Positions 11,950-23,461 of a stretch of 64,000 nt of DNA are shown piece after piece. Under the pieces are notes generated by a model. That model did not search any database. It saw nothing but the letters and a program-made list of their open reading frames with translations, and was not told where the DNA came from. Numbering within the stretch: position 1 is the stretch's first letter; each line of letters starts with the position of its first letter. The DNA comes from Euborellia annulipes. Its lineage: Eukaryota > Arthropoda > Insecta > Dermaptera > Anisolabididae. The translations under genes were made by a program, and so were the position numbers. The stretch is from NCBI GenBank assembly GCA_023213315.1, contig JAKCPI010003261.1, forward strand, positions 40,082 through 104,081, read 5' to 3'.

Positions 11950-12910
11950 TCTCCAACCTTGTTTTATTATTAATACCAAAAATAGATAGATAAGTATTTA
12001 TTTGGCTTTGAGTCACATGCCTCCTGGAACTTACATAAAGTACAGAGTAAAATAATTAAATATAACCAATCGACCTCCTGCTATTTTCATTGTCTCGCAT
12101 TAAAGTCTCTAAATGATTTTTATTATTGCTGATTTTGAAACTATAAAATAGAAAGATGAATTATTTATGCAACATATAATATATAAGGATATGCCTTTTA
12201 AAAACAAAGAGGTCTTGGCAGATTATTACGTAAGTTGTCTTCAGTTTCGATTAGAAATTCTTTGGCAGATTTAATGATTAGGATTCGATTTCTTCCCTTC
12301 GAGCGATCTTTGATAAAAACCCAAGCCGCCTAATGAACGAGAAACCTAACTGATGGTCTCTGGTCACGCTTGGTCTCATTAATCGCTATGGTTCTTTAAG
12401 TATATATTATTTTAAAATTTTGGAGAAGGATACTGTAGTAAAACCTTAATTAGTTAATTAATTTGGAGTTATGTAAATGAATAATTTTCTATAGAACAAG
12501 TTCTAGAACAACTTAAATCATGCCAATAAATTTCCTTTAATAGTTTAGGCGATTATTTGACTAAGGATATACTTCCTATAAATTACCAGTATTTCCGAGT
12601 TTTTATAGATATTTATAGGCCTATATTTCTTGTATTTATTTATTTTATAAATAATAATAATTTTCATCTCTATCTAAAAAAGAAAGTGGGCTTAGTTATA
12701 AATTTTGATCAGACATCTTGTTAGGGATGATCAAATATTTTTTTACTTGAAAGCCAACTCAACGACTTGATAAGAGTCCACGAAATATTTATAATTTTCT
12801 AATGAAAGTGGTCTTTCGCAAAACAAAATAGTAAATAAATTTTCCAGGCAAATGTATTTATACTACCGTACTTGGTATCAAAATAATTTAAATTTAATAC
12901 TATAAATTTT
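11950..12910. other. AT-rich sequence, no gene seen
   Basis: No coding or repeat family recognised. Confidence 0.5.
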
Positions 12911-12914
12911 CTTT

Positions 12915-13003
12915 GAGATTCGTACCCACACCTCTTGGCTTTTTGAGTTTATCAATCAATATTGATGGATTGTCACTATCTCTAGCCTTTCAGCCACGGG
13001 GTG
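12915..13003 (-). repeat. tRNA-like sequence (SINE head or pseudogene)
   Basis: On the minus strand an A-box-like TGGCTGAAAGG is followed about 60 bases later by a B-box-like GGTACGAATCTC. The long spacing resembles a type II (Leu/Ser) tRNA. The T arm is imperfect, so a decayed or SINE-derived copy is more likely than a working gene. Confidence 0.4.
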
Positions 13004-13015
13004 AAGAGTTATTAT

Positions 13016-13609
13016 TAGAGACCGGAAAAAAAGCTTAAAAAAATGGAAAAAAGTGCTTAAAAAAGCATAAAAAACTTGAATAAAAAGTTGTTAAATAAGC
13101 ATAAAAGTTGAAAAAAAGCATCTCATAAGCAATTTTTACTCATACCAATGGCGTATACAAATTTTTTTTAAAGAAACTAAATTTATTCCGCCCCGCCCTG
13201 CGAAAAATTTTGTTTTTGCGGAACCAAATTTTTTTCACCCTGCGGAAAAAATTTTTTTTACAGGGCTATATTTTTTCACCCTGCGGGGTTTTTGGAAAAT
13301 TTTTTTTTTTTTTTTTTTGTGGGGGGCGGCCCTCCCCTCCCCCCTCCCCCCCTTATATACGTCCCTGGTGTATGCGTGTGTGAATGGGAAAAAAGTGTGT
13401 TTTTTAATAAAAAAAACAAAAAAATTATAAATATTCGTAAAATAAGTTCAAATAAGCACGAAAGGGAAAAAAAGCATGAAAACTCACAAAAAAGCATAAA
13501 AAATGCAATCTCAATGCACTTAGTTTTTCCTAATTCGTATAGAAATTAAATATCTAATGGTTGCTTATAAAATTGAGCAATAAGCATTTTGCTTAAAATC
13601 CGGTCTCTA
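13016..13609. mobile_element. hAT-like MITE with TAGAGACCGGA termini and 8 bp target duplication
   Basis: The termini TAGAGACCGGA and TCCGGTCTCTA are perfect inverted repeats, flanked by the direct 8-mer GTTATTAT (13008-13015 and 13610-13617). An 8 bp duplication with this type of terminus is the hAT signature. The interior is made of diverged repeats of AGCATAAAAA. A second G/C-rich element is nested at about 13151-13370. No transposase frame is present. Confidence 0.8.
13151..13370. repeat. Nested element, G/C-run rich, inside the hAT-like MITE
   Basis: The edges CCAATGGCGTATAC and TATATACGTCCCTGG are imperfect inverted repeats. The interior has repeated blocks of the form CCCTGCGG plus A/T runs and a C-rich stretch. 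The open frames over this part on both strands are by-products of homopolymers. Confidence 0.5.
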
Positions 13610-14189
13610 GTTATTATAAATGTTTGAAAATTATAAAATTTTTATTCTGGTTTTTACTTTCTCTTACTCTATATATAATTATATGAAATATATAGAGAGA
13701 AAGTATTGCGATCATGATCATGTCAAAAATTCGATGTTGAGATTTTGGTGGATATACATGTTTCGAGGTCCCCTGAGTCAAAAAAAAAGGGTCCCGCAAA
13801 TTAGTCTGTCTGTCTGTGTGTTTGTGTGTAACGATTTTAGCATGAAGGAATTGAGCTACCGGATTGAAATTTTATATTTAAGTTAGGTAGGGTACCCCTC
13901 TTGGACAAAATAAGCTTTAGAACAAAATCGGCCAAAAAGTACTAGTACTTTACTGATGTACTTTTCCAGTTTTTTTGATTTTCTCAAAATTCGCTCAAAC
14001 GATTTTGATTAAAATTCAAAAATCAATTATTTTTTAGATGCTCTTTAAAATGTATATTCTCATTTTCCACTCAAAATTGTTAGAAACACACTTTATTCTT
14101 GTATTTCATGGAAAGATAGGAGAAATGGTTGCTATGGTAACAAAATATAAATATTTTCCCATGTTTATAAATTTTACATCTTGAATTCT

Positions 14190-14968
14190 GCCCCCGGGTG
14201 TGGCGTAGTAGGTAGCGCGCCTACCTCCTATACCAAACGTCGCGGGTTCGGACCCAGGCAGTCCGATGATTTTATTTAAGCCATTTGGATACCAGATGGC
14301 TTAAATAGAAATGCCTGAACCTACAATTTATATATTATAGTCAAACCGCCTAAGGGGCTCCTGACCCCTTGTCGCCTTCAGCGAGCAAGTTTATTCCCAA
14401 TTTGGGATATTTCTTGTTGCAATGCAAGTGTTAAGATGTTAAGGAAGGATCTTATATTCAAGCGAGGCAGGGTACCGATTGGGAACAGCAAAAAGGGTCT
14501 GTTTATGACTGTTTAAAGGGTCAGTCACCTGTCCCTCTTCGTTTTTCAACTGCCGCTAGCCCCCACCCCCAGCCCATAGTCAGGTAGGAAGCTGGTTCAC
14601 AGCATAAAGGACGCTCTCTAATTTCTAGCCAACTTGTTGATTTTGTGTTCCCATATTGAAGAAATTTGATTATAATTAATTTTCCAAAACATTTAAGAGA
14701 TTCAAATTATTACTAGTTACTCCCAGAGCATGTATTATAGGTGTAATAATTTCAAATGGATTCATTGAAAATTGTGGATTTCTATAGAACATATACATAC
14801 ATATTTAATACATACATACATTTTTCCCATTTCATTTTTATATATTACTTACAACGGTTATCGTCAAAGTCTTAAATGGCCTAAGTTGCCGAAAAGACTG
14901 TGTGAATGTGTGTGTGAGTGTGAGTGTGAATGAGAAAAAAGTGTGAATGTTTAAAAAAAAAAATAAAA
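14190..14968 (+). mobile_element. SINE-B inserted in family A, itself interrupted
   Basis: Head and body occupy 14190-14337. The second part (from ttacaacggttatcg to the tail) resumes at about 14837 and ends in A-rich sequence at 14968. The 11 bp target duplication in family A proves insertion. The element is interrupted by a 499 bp unit, so this is a three-level nest. Confidence 0.85.
14338..14836. mobile_element. Unclassified repeat nested in SINE-B; relative of 50806-51295
   Basis: It is bounded by an 11-base direct repeat TTTATATATTA (14327-14337 and 14837-14847). Its second half matches the unit at 50.8-51.3 kb (blocks such as TATTGAAGAAATTTGATTA and GAAAATTGTGGATTTCTATA). No frame is supported. 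The duplication argues against a Helitron, although the 50.8 kb relative has a CTAGT-like end. Confidence 0.6.
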
Positions 14969-15104
14969 TCTTGAATTCTAATATATCGGCGGAAACTAAA
15001 TATATGTCGACACAAAAAATCTGGTGTGACAAGCACAGAACACAACTTAAGGTAAGAGAAAGTTGTGTGCTGTGCGATCAGTCATACCAGATTTTTTTGA
15101 AATA

Positions 15105-15520
15105 TATTGAGATCTAATTAAAAAGAGAATAATTAATAGGGCCATAAAATAGTAAAGAATAAATACTATACGTTTTTTACTATTATTTATTTGTCTCTCC
15201 CATCCAAGAGAGAGCATTATTTATTTTCATTCTCTCTGGGTCTAATGAATCACTTTATTTAGACGATAGATTTGCGATCGAGATATTAGAATGTTTTTAC
15301 AAATAAGAAAAGGTTTAATTGCTTTTCCAAAAATAGATTCATCTCTCGCCGGTGACAATGCCTGGAGGGGAGGTGCAGGCGCCACTTCCCCTCATCTCGC
15401 CGTTTCTAGAGCCCTAAATAATATCGTTATAAAAAATAAAAACTTTGCATATTGAATTGCGTAGAACTCGCAAACTACGGCCCCAAACAAAAACAAAATA
15501 TAAATAAACAATTTTTCAAA
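15105..15520 (-). repeat. 0.4 kb duplicated segment, partner of 54549-54965
   Basis: The reverse complement is nearly identical to 54549-54965, including a GC-rich core (GGCGCCTGCACCTCCCCTCC in plus orientation of the partner). Only scattered substitutions are visible. In both places it lies between family A heads. No long frame crosses it. See findings. Confidence 0.85.
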
Positions 15521-15613
15521 TTCGTAGTACTGTAGAAACTAAATATATTTCGGCACAAAAAAATCTGGTGTGACAAGCACAGAGAAAGTTGTGTTCTGTC
15601 GTCACACAAGATT
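15521..15613 (-). mobile_element. Family A head fragment
   Basis: The minus-strand head with GGCACAAAAAAATCTGGTGTG and the hairpin partly deleted. It abuts the duplicated segment. Confidence 0.7.
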
Positions 15614-15614
15614 T

Positions 15615-16914
15615 TTTCAATCATTAGGTATTTCTAATTAAGTAAATTTTAATAAAAAAACAAAATAAATAAATACATGTTTATTTTATACCATTACTTT
15701 ACAGAATGTAAATTTTTATTAAAGTGTGTGAGCGTGTACAGAAGGAGGACAACCAAACATATCCTTGAAAATCTATTGTCTTTTTATTTTTCGATGGAAT
15801 AAAATTTATAATAATATTGGGAGAATTAATTTTCAAACACCCATAAATTATAATTAAATAAATAAATAAAAAAAATAAGGACTCGCTATTTTTAAAAAGC
15901 AAGGACGTTAAGAAAAAAAATATTGTATGCAAATATTTGATAAGAAGGCTTCTTTTATCTTGAAATCTTAATTAAGAATTTATATAATACAAGGATATGA
16001 TTTATTAAGCAAAGGATTTTCAAAATTAATCTAATAATAAAGTTTTTTTATATTAATTGTTGGTACTAATGGTAGAATTATCACGTGCATAATTATTTAA
16101 TGATACTCAAGATCAAGGTCATCAATCAATGCAATAATAGAGTAATAGAGAAATAATTAAGTTTTCTCAGGAAATATGTTGTTAGTATAAAATTAATTGG
16201 TAAAGCTTATTCATTTTATAATTAAACAGTAAATAAATTATATAAAACTTTATTAACCTTATTCGCTCAGCAAAAACTAACAAATTTATACCTCCTAATA
16301 ATTTTTCAACAAATAAAAATATTTTGAGATTATAATAACTAATTTCCTGTGGAATCCGCTTCACAAAATGAGTTCCTCTTAAAATAAGTAAATTAAATTC
16401 TGGTCTTTTCTGCGTGTGCATAATAGGCCCTCTTATTCATCTTCAGTCACGGCCCTGCATCAGATGATTTATCAAAATGATACATCAGTTGAACGAATCA
16501 AAAAGAAGTGGAATTAATAGCAGCAAACCACTTGCTCGTAATAATAGACGTTTTTGAAATGAAGACTCTCTGGGAAAGGAATTGGATTGCTATATTTAGT
16601 AGTAGGCTACTATAATAAAGAATAGAACAGGAAATGTAAAAAAGAATAAAATACACCCTAATATAAAATAGTATTTAGTTTAAGCTTATTGAGAAGAAAT
16701 TCTTTTATACAGTAAAGTTTTTAATAACACGGGGAATGAAGGGAAAAAAGTAGGGGTAAATATTTATTAAGATCCATAATTTTCTCAATTTCCCCTGGAT
16801 AAATTCTTAGTAATAATTAAGAACTCCAGTCCTCGACTAAATTTAATCTCAATTTCCATTTTCCAAAAAAATAAACAGAAAATTTTATGATTAAAAAAAA
16901 AATTAATTAAAAAA
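15615..16914. other. AT-rich sequence, no gene seen
   Basis: Two short minus frames (15699-15932 and 16182-16421) are AT-biased and featureless. Confidence 0.5.
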
Positions 16915-17050
16915 TTTTTTTTTTTTAACATTCACACTTTTTTCTCATTCACTCAGTCTTTTCGGCAACTTAGGCCATTTAAGACTTTAGACGATAACCG
17001 TTGAAATTAATATATCAATTTGGTGTTCAGGCATTTCTATTTAAGCCATA
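16915..17050 (-). mobile_element. SINE-B tail fragment
   Basis: T run, shortened CA block, ggcaacttaggccatttaag and the body up to taagcca are present. The head is absent. A more decayed fragment of the same kind may lie at 17185-17260. Confidence 0.75.
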
Positions 17051-17059
17051 AAAAAAATT

Positions 17060-18785
17060 AAATTATTTAAATAAAGAATGAAAATTTTAACAATTATTTA
17101 TTAAAATTATGCATCGATTCGATTGAATTGTGCCTGGTCCTCCTATACATGTATATAATTATTTATATATCGTCATTATTATCGTTAAGGTCTATATGGT
17201 CTAAGATGCCGGAATAATGTGTTTATATGTGTTTTTTGTACCAGTGTTCTTGTAATGTTTTGATTTATATTGATTTACATTAAAAAAAGATGCCCTTCCA
17301 TCGAATAATTATAAATAAATGAAAAATTTTTTACATATGCTGTTATAATAGATACTAGAGTTTAAGAATATCTCTTCATTATATTTCAAAGGATCGTCAA
17401 TAAATAATATTTTAGATCATTTAAATATTATTTATGTTAGCGTTTTATAAACTTTTAATAAATATTACTGTATGGTATTTGTGATTTCTAAACGGGAAGA
17501 GAGGCATTTGCACTTGTAACCCACATTTCACAATCAGACTACAAAGATAGCATATAATATATAACTCCGTTATGAATATATAACGATATGCATATATCTA
17601 TTGCTGGTTAATTCAATTTAAACGGTCTAGAAGAGAATAAACATCCATTTTCTCTGAACCGGTTAATCGAATAATAGTTGAGATTTTAAATTTGGATAAG
17701 ACGATCAATGATTTTTACCTAGCATTGACCCTGAATATCTGATAAAAATAGATAGTCAACGACCTATTTTATATAATAATCTTTTACGGTTTTTTTTTTA
17801 TTTGATTCACATTTAAGATAACTGATCTGGAGGAGGAGAAAAGAAAAAAAGCAAAAAATCAAAATATGCCTGTATATGTTAAAGCGGAGGCAGTGAAAGC
17901 TTTATGGCCAGAGGCGCCCCCGGCTTGCACGCCCAGCACTTTCTCCTCTCATTGGGAGATGGCCTTTCACTGACGACCTGGCCCTTGCTCTTCTGCTTAC
18001 TATCTTCTCTTCTTCTATTTCATTTGATATACAATATTGAAATTAAATAACAAGTATAGTGGCGGACAATGGAACAACCTCTATCTCATAGATCTCATTT
18101 TTTTTACAAAGGTCAATGTTTGAGTTGGAGAGATTTTTTTTTTCGTTCCATGTCTCATCTGATTAAAAAGTGAGTGTTGGGTAATAAAATTATTTTTATA
18201 GTAAAGGCCTACTCAGAATTCTTAAGTAGGTGGGCATCCTCAATAAACTCTTCTGCTTGATCTCTAAATTTTTTATTTCTCAAATTTCTTTGTTATTCAA
18301 GAAAATATTCTCAAAGAATTTCTTCGATCTCATTCATCCCCTCGTTCAAAAAAAAAAAAATTGGTCTAAATTTATTATACAAGTCTAATGTAAATGCTCA
18401 GACGATTTAAGTTGTTGTAGTGGCGGTGATATATATAAAAGAATAAGTAGAAGCAGACAAAAATAACAAATTTTTTTGCAATTTTCAGTAAACGTTTATG
18501 TATGTATTTTTACCATTCTGAAAAACATACATAAGAGATTTTAAAATAGAAATTATCATCCTCAGAATTAGTCATAGTAACAATAAGGATTTGCGTGAAG
18601 GTACTATTATCGTATATTGTATACACTCATTGTGCATGATTCTGATGATGATAAATTCATTTTTAGAATGAATTGAAAAAGTTTTTTAATAAGAGTATCG
18701 AAACGTTTTCTGGGGATTGAAAAAGCAATAAGATGATTAGTTTTGACAGAAAAAAGTTTAACGACTAATTGAAGAGAATGAGCCA
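17060..18785. other. AT-rich sequence with one GC-rich patch at 17880-17990
   Basis: The patch stands out by composition. On the minus strand one frame is open for about 47 codons through it (residues such as KCWACKPGAPLAI) with no initiation codon or splice sites that I can defend. It may be an exon remnant or a regulatory element. The rest shows nothing. Confidence 0.3.
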
Positions 18786-18787
18786 CT

Positions 18788-18836
18788 AAGATCGTTGAAG
18801 TTAAGCAAAGCTGAATTTATATTTGGGTGGTCCCTG
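18788..18836 (+). pseudogene. 5S rRNA-like fragment
   Basis: The order GATCGTTGAAGTTAAGCAA, then a spacer, then TGGGTGG resembles the 5S internal promoter region (A box AGTTAAGCAACG and C box TGGATGGGTGACC). It is diverged and short, so it is a pseudogene or a SINE3-like relic. Confidence 0.4.
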
Positions 18837-18839
18837 TGT

Positions 18840-19923
18840 CTCCAGAAGCAAAAGAATTGAATGAAAGCGGGAAACCATCAGTAAAAATTTTCATAATAAA
18901 TATACAATTATTATAATCTCTAAAAGTTAAACTGACCTTAACAGCTGAGTGAATGAAAATTTAGATTAAAAAAATCCGATGATCTTTCAATCAATTTAGT
19001 ATTATAAAGATACTTTACTGAATAATTTAAAATGTTTGTGTAAATCGAATGATCACGATTTTGAATGAAGGAAGATTTTTGTATGAAGAAGAGGTTAAAA
19101 AATGAAGTGTATAATTCGATTCCTTCTTTTTTATTTATTTTTTTTTTTGGTATTCAAATTTTATCTTAATTTTCATAAAGAGATAAAAAAAAAAAACTCT
19201 GAATATTACCCAAGAAATGAGTTTAAATTTGTGTAAATACAATGGATAATTTGTATAGCTTACAAGCAATTGCAAAGAGGTTAAGTAAATAAGTTAAATG
19301 CTTATAGTAAAACAAACTCCATTTTTCATTATAGTTTAACATTTCACGATTCGTCTTTAAGTGTCATACGAAGTGAATAAGTGAAGGGAAGTGAGTGAAG
19401 TGAAGAAAAAAGAGATAGAAAAAAAAACTATATCAGGGATTCTCTCTCGATTTTAACCTTTAAAACATTTCTCTAACATTAAATACTTGTACTAAACATG
19501 ACTTTCCATTATCGACTACGACGTTTGGACTATCTTAAATAGAGTAGGCTACATATTTCAGGAATTAGAGAAATTTTCCTAAATGCGAATCTTACTTGTT
19601 TGTCGTATGTCTATCACCACTCCAAAGTATAGGCCATTATTGTATTATTATTATTATTATTATTTTTATCCCGATTTCTAATCTAAAATTTTGTTTTTCA
19701 AGTTCTAAAATAATTGAAGAAATTTTTTTTATAATAAGTATGAGATAAGAGGATCTTTTTTGATAGGATAGATAGAAATAGATAATTTACTTTGAATTTG
19801 CTCACTGAAGAAAACGAACATAGCTCAAAAATTTCTTAGTTAGAAAGATAATAAAAATCAATTTAAAATATACGTTTACAAAAAAAATTTGTTACAAAAA
19901 GCAATTTTTAGCTGTGATGTTAT
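18840..19923. other. AT-rich sequence, no gene seen
   Basis: An ATT microsatellite lies at about 19640-19660. Nothing else is supported. Confidence 0.5.
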
Positions 19924-20286
19924 ATTAATAAGAGTGTAGAAAATGAGAAATGCAGCTAAGGTATTTTCTTTATTTATTTATTCCGCACGGCTGACGTTTC
20001 GGTTCCGTGTTTGAACCATCTTCAGAACTGGAGAAAAGTCATTAAGAAAGTGTCATTGTGGATTTTATACATTGTTGAATCAAATTCTTCTATAATAAAT
20101 ATATACACAGCATGCGATGACCAGGCACATAAATGAATAAAATTCACTATGACACTTTCATAATGACTTTTCGCCAACTTTGAAGATGGTCCAAACACGG
20201 AACCGAAACGTCAACAGTGCGGAATAAATAAATAAATAAATAAAAAACCTTAGCTGCATTTCTCATTTTCTACCCTCTTAATAAAA
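19924..20286. mobile_element. Foldback element with hammerhead-like motifs in both arms
   Basis: Two arms of about 155 bases (19924-20078 and 20132-20286) are reverse complements with few mismatches, joined by a short AT-rich loop. Each arm carries a motif of the form (C/T)TGAAGATGG, stem, CCGAAACGTC: minus strand at 19993-20025, plus strand at 20180-20212. This fits the inverted-arm arrangement seen elsewhere in the window. Confidence 0.75.
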
Positions 20287-20376
20287 AAAATTTTGTGATC
20301 AAATGAGATCCGCAGGATGCGCGCCTGCTTACACTCCAATTGATGTAATTTTCAATTTAAAAAAAAATATAATGTT

Positions 20377-20440
20377 CGATGCACAACTTTTTCTTACCGA
20401 AGGGTAAGAAAAAGTGTGTTGTGCACCAGTCACACCAGAT
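20377..20440 (-). mobile_element. Family A head fragment
   Basis: The minus-strand hairpin TTTTTCTTACCGAAGGGTAA and the outer GTCACACCAGAT are recognisable. Everything else is missing. Confidence 0.6.
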
Positions 20441-20665
20441 TTGGTTGAAAAATAATTAATTTTTTTTAAATTAATTATTTTAATTTATTAATATTTATTT
20501 AAATTAATTTCAATTTTTATAATTTATGTCTTTATTAAGTAGATAACTTCAAAAAACCCTTAATACTGAAGAGAGTTTATTCTCTGGAAGTGGGTTTCTG
20601 CATCACACACTAGCCATAGGTCAACTAGCTACCCAAACATCAAACAACCGGCCCGTTATTGATTA

Positions 20666-20814
20666 ATATACATATATGGGGTCCAGGCATTCTTATTTAA
20701 CGCCATTTGGTATCCAAATGGCTTAAATAAAATCATCGGACTGCCTGGGGTCCGAACCCGCGACTCTTGGTATACGAGGTTAGCACGCTAACCCTTACAC
20801 CAAGCCCCGAGGGC
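20666..20814 (-). mobile_element. SINE-B head half
   Basis: Contains the tRNA-derived head (minus strand, B-box complement GGTCCGAACCC) and the taagccatttgg palindrome. The distal body and poly(A) are missing, which is unusual because SINE truncation normally removes the 5' side. Confidence 0.75.
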
Positions 20815-21414
20815 CAACCGACCTTTAATGGGTATATAGAAGCGATAAAGTTAGTGTGATGTTCTTAACCACTAATTTATATAGCTTTTTGTTTATTATA
20901 TTTCAAGATTAATTATTTTAAGAAAATTAGATAGTAGAAGAGAATCTGATTGCATTTAATAAGTAAGTTTAATTAAATAATCTCTTGATTTTAATATCAA
21001 CTTGACTCTCTTTGTATTTAAAAGGGCAATCAAAACAACGATCATTTATAGCAACATCGAACGAAGTAAATAAAAAATTCAATATATTTAAAATAGTAGA
21101 ATATTTCCTAAAGAACGAGATGTATTGATTTTCTTTCCCTTTGATTTATTGATCGAGTAGAAAAAGAGGGAAACTGTGAGTGCAAGTGAGAGAGAAAATA
21201 ATCAATATTGAACACAAAACCGGTTCGCCGTCTGCAAGTCAAACAATCGAGTCTGGCGTGTTTCTGAGAAACAATTAAAAAAGCAATAAAATTAAAATAA
21301 TATATAAATATATTCCGCGAACTGAAAACATCGGCTCAATTAGAAAAAAATTGATTTAATATAATAAAATAACTTCTTTATTTCAAACTTACAATTTATA
21401 TATTTATTTTCTCT
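20815..21414. other. AT-rich sequence, no gene seen
   Basis: Nothing supported beyond composition. Confidence 0.5.
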
Positions 21415-21437
21415 TCTATACTATTATATAAAAGACA

Positions 21438-21440
21438 ATC

Positions 21441-21521
<81 letters not shown>
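21438..21521 (+). repeat. (TCTG)n microsatellite
   Basis: About twenty uninterrupted TCTG/TGTC units, directly followed by TTTGTAACGCATAGACTCCG, part of the same mobile element. Confidence 0.95.
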
Positions 21522-21525
<4 letters not shown>

Positions 21526-21762
21526 AACGCATAGACTCCGAAACTACTGGACCGATTTTCATGGAGTTTTTTTTAATGGGTAGGGAATTTTCCGGGGGTG
21601 GTTTTAGGCTATCATTATATCGAATTAGGGGTAGGGAACCCCCCCTTTTTGGGGGTTATCAATTACCCCATAGCAAAGCATTGGAAAACAGGATCTAACT
21701 CGCTTTATGAAAAATATATTTATCAAATCTTTAAAATGAAAAATAAAAACTCTTCCTCCCCC

Positions 21763-23215
21763 TAACAATTCGACATTTGAAAAGATTTTTCCGCTCTGCG
21801 CCCCCCCCTAAAATTTTATTTTTTTTATTTTTCATTCGATTTTAATAAAATTTAAAATGACGCTTTCTTAGGGTGTAAATAATTGAAAAATGGTATTTTA
21901 GACCCCAGAAAGTTCAATCACCCCCCTGCCCCCCCCCTAAAATTTTATTTTTTTTATTTTTCATTCGATTTTAATAAAATTTAAAATGACGCTTTCTTAG
22001 GGTGTAAATAATTGAAAAATGGTATTTTAGACCCCAGAAAGTTCAATCACCCCCCTGCCCCCCCCCCTAAAATTTTATTTTTTTTTTTTTCATTCGATTT
22101 TAATAAAATTTAAAATGACGCTTTCTTAGGGTGTAAATAATTGAAAAATGGTATTTTAGACATCAGAAAGTTCAATCACCCCTCTGCCCCCCCTGAAATT
22201 TATTTTTCATTCGATTTTAATAAAATTTAAAATGTTGCTTTCTTAGGGTGTAAATAATTAAAAAATGGTATTTTAGACATCAGAAAGTTCAATCACCCCC
22301 CTGCCCCCCCTGAAATTTATTTTTTATTCGATTTTAATAAAATTTAAAATGACGCTTTCTTAGGGTGTAAATAATTGAAAAATGGTATTTTAGACATCAG
22401 AAAGTTCAATCACCCCCTGCCCCCCCCTGAAATTTATTTTTCATTCGATTTTAATAAAATTTAAAATGTTGCTTTCTTAGGGTGTAAATAATTGAAAAAT
22501 GGTATTTTAGACATCAGAAAGTTCAATCACCCCTCTGCCCCCCTGAAATTTATTTTTCATTCGATTTTAATAAAATTTAAAATGTTGCTTTCTTAGGGTG
22601 TAAATAATTAAAAAATGGTATTTTAGACATCAGAAAGTTCAATCACCCCCCTGACCCCCCCCTAAAATTTATTTTTTATTCGATTTTAATAAAATTTAAA
22701 ATGACGCTTTCTTAGGGTGTAAATAATTGAAAAATGGTATTTTAGACATCAGAAAGTTCAATCACCCCCCCTGCCCCCCCCCTGAAATTTATTTTTCATT
22801 CGATTTTAATAAAATTTAAAATGTTGCTTTCTTAGGGTGTAAATAATTGAAAAATGGTATTTTAGACATCAGAAAGTTCAATCACCCCCCTGACCCCCCT
22901 GAAATTTATTTTTCATTCGATTTTAATAAAATTTAAAATGTTGCTTTCTTAGGGTGTAAATAATTGAAAAATGGTATTTTAGACATCAGAAAGTTCAATC
23001 ACCCCCTGCCACCCCCCCCCCCCCCTGAAATTTATTTTTCATTCGATTTTAATAAAATTTAAAATGACGCTTTCTTAGGGTGTAAATAATTGAAAAATGG
23101 TATTTTCGACATCAGAAAGTTCAATCACCCCCCTGACCCCCCCCTAAAATTTATTTTTTATTCGATTTTAATAAAATTTAAAATGACGCTTCCTTAGGGT
23201 GTAAATAATTGAAAA
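21763..23215 (+). repeat. Minisatellite, about 12 copies of a 115-127 bp unit
   Basis: Each unit has a C-rich block, TTCATTCGATTTTAATAAAA, GCTTTCTTAGGGTGTAAATA and AGAAAGTTCAATCACC. Units differ by ACG or TTG before CTTTCTTAGGG, and by C-run length. The array is flanked on both sides by a related short motif (AAAAATATATT, then AAAAATAAAAACTCTT at 21708-21762 and 23211-23254). It lies within the Helitron-like element. Confidence 0.95.
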
Positions 23216-23417
23216 ATATATTAATCAAATATTTAAAATAAAAAATAAAAACTCTTTTTCATAATTAATTAAAATACATTTATCTGGACAACTCTTAGTC
23301 ATATCCCGAGACGCCGCCCGCCAGGGCCAAGCGGGGTAGGGTTGCCGAAGGCAACCCTACCGCAGCTAGTACCCTATAAATGAAATATATATAAAAAAGT
23401 GATTGTTCATGATCAAT

Positions 23418-23461
23418 CACTTCTGATGATGACAAGGAATTGTCGAAATACGTATCAAGTG
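23418..23461 (+). ncRNA. Hammerhead-ribozyme-like motif
   Basis: Stem I CACTT (23418-23422) pairs perfectly with AAGTG (23457-23461). Core CTGATGA is at 23423-23429. Stem II is GACAA, loop GGAA, TTGTC (23431-23444). GAAA follows at 23445-23448. Stem III would be the 8-base palindrome ATACGTAT (23448-23455), giving a cleavage site after C23456. One extra base (T23430) separates the core from stem II. The palindromic stem III suggests dimeric activity, as known for hammerheads of Penelope-like elements. Activity is inferred, not shown. Confidence 0.55.

Larger units (their letters stand above)
13655..15091 (-). mobile_element. Family A element, split by nested insertions
   Basis: The minus-strand copy starts at its 3' end (TACTTTCTCTTAC at 13655) and runs to 14189. 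It resumes at 14969 and finishes at the head (CATACCAGA at 15091). The gap is a SINE-B insertion flanked by TCTTGAATTCT on both sides (14179-14189 and 14969-14979). Confidence 0.85.
21415..23370 (+). mobile_element. Helitron-like element carrying a minisatellite
   Basis: The right end has a perfect 12 bp hairpin (GGTAGGGTTGCC, loop GAA, complement; 23335-23361) followed 4 bases later by CTAG and T (23366-23370), the Helitron CTRR-T terminus. The left end begins TCTATACTATTATATAAAAG and runs into a TCTG microsatellite. There are no terminal inverted repeats. No Rep/helicase frame is present, so it would be non-autonomous. The left boundary is less certain than the right. Confidence 0.55.

Noticed and set aside
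14338..14836. Helitron assignment for the unit nested in SINE-B
   Set aside because: An 11 bp direct repeat flanks it, and Helitrons do not duplicate their target. Left unclassified.
21763..23215. CRISPR-like periodic array
   Set aside because: The whole unit repeats, with no unique spacers, and the sequence is eukaryotic. It is a minisatellite.
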